A stretch of DNA of 12,769 bases, from NCBI GenBank assembly GCA_013042825.1, contig JABDPL010000011.1:1-12769 (forward strand), in the 5' to 3' direction. Of this stretch, positions 12,769-12,769 are shown piece after piece. The notes under the pieces are model-generated. The model did no database searches and was not told where the DNA came from. It worked only from the letters and a program-made list of their open reading frames with translations. Made by a program: the position numbers and the translations under genes. The first letter of the stretch is position 1; each line of letters opens with the position of its first letter. The DNA comes from Flavobacteriaceae bacterium (lineage in GTDB: Bacteria > Bacteroidota > Bacteroidia > Flavobacteriales > Flavobacteriaceae).

Positions 12769-12769
12769 G

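Noticed and set aside
1..12769. Insertion sequence, prophage or att site near the T9SS genes
   Set aside because: No transposase, integrase, terminal inverted repeats or target duplications could be found on either strand.

Overview
The window looks like chromosome from a marine-type Bacteroidota, most likely a member of the Flavobacteriaceae. The support is: Bacteroidota-style TAnnTTTG promoter boxes just upstream of dapD (minus strand), ruvX, def and a MATE transporter; a DUF5606 protein; two secreted proteins with type IX secretion (T9SS) C-terminal sorting domains; and dense envelope-glycan genes with few Shine-Dalgarno sites. The family-level assignment is inference; no rRNA or tRNA gene is present.

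Region 1 (1-3626) is a lipopolysaccharide/core glycan cluster plus lysine biosynthesis. On the plus strand are the C-terminal end of a galactosyltransferase-like glycosyltransferase and an overlapping WaaP/Kdo-kinase-like protein. Facing them on the minus strand is a tight unit: dapD, a family 9 (heptosyltransferase-like) glycosyltransferase and a WaaE-like family 2 glycosyltransferase. The junctions are 0-bp or overlapping, and the two units converge with overlapping stop codons.

Region 2 (3627-4402) has no ordinary gene and is the most interesting part. It holds three tandem, same-strand units. Each has the same promoter-like signature (GTGACC, exactly 16 nt, GTCTTA, then ATAGAA at a fixed distance), about 120-150 nt of transcribed sequence and a Rho-independent terminator. 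The units share a TGGTTG element and a TTAAT(A/G)GC element that lies 31-33 nt before each terminator stem. I read them as three paralogous small RNAs, probably controlled by one ECF-type sigma factor. The same promoter signature appears a fourth time, at 5604-5642, in front of a T9SS cargo gene, so the RNAs and that protein may form one regulon.

Region 3 (4403-7341) contains ruvX, two paralogous secreted four-cysteine T9SS proteins of unknown function, each followed by its own terminator, then def (peptide deformylase) and a DUF5606 gene. Region 4 (7342-9836) is an intergenic stretch with a terminator and a promoter, followed by a probable operon of a MATE exporter, a small acidic hypothetical protein and a PAP2 phosphatase.

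Region 5 (9823-12768, minus strand) is a translationally coupled trio: a DPM1/ArnC-like polyprenyl-phosphate glycosyltransferase, a membrane protein with two tandem LAB_N repeats and an ArnT-like GT-C transferase. The likely theme is building a lipid-linked sugar at the inner membrane and transferring it onto an envelope acceptor. The convergent PAP2 phosphatase could belong to the same lipid-carrier economy, but that is inference.
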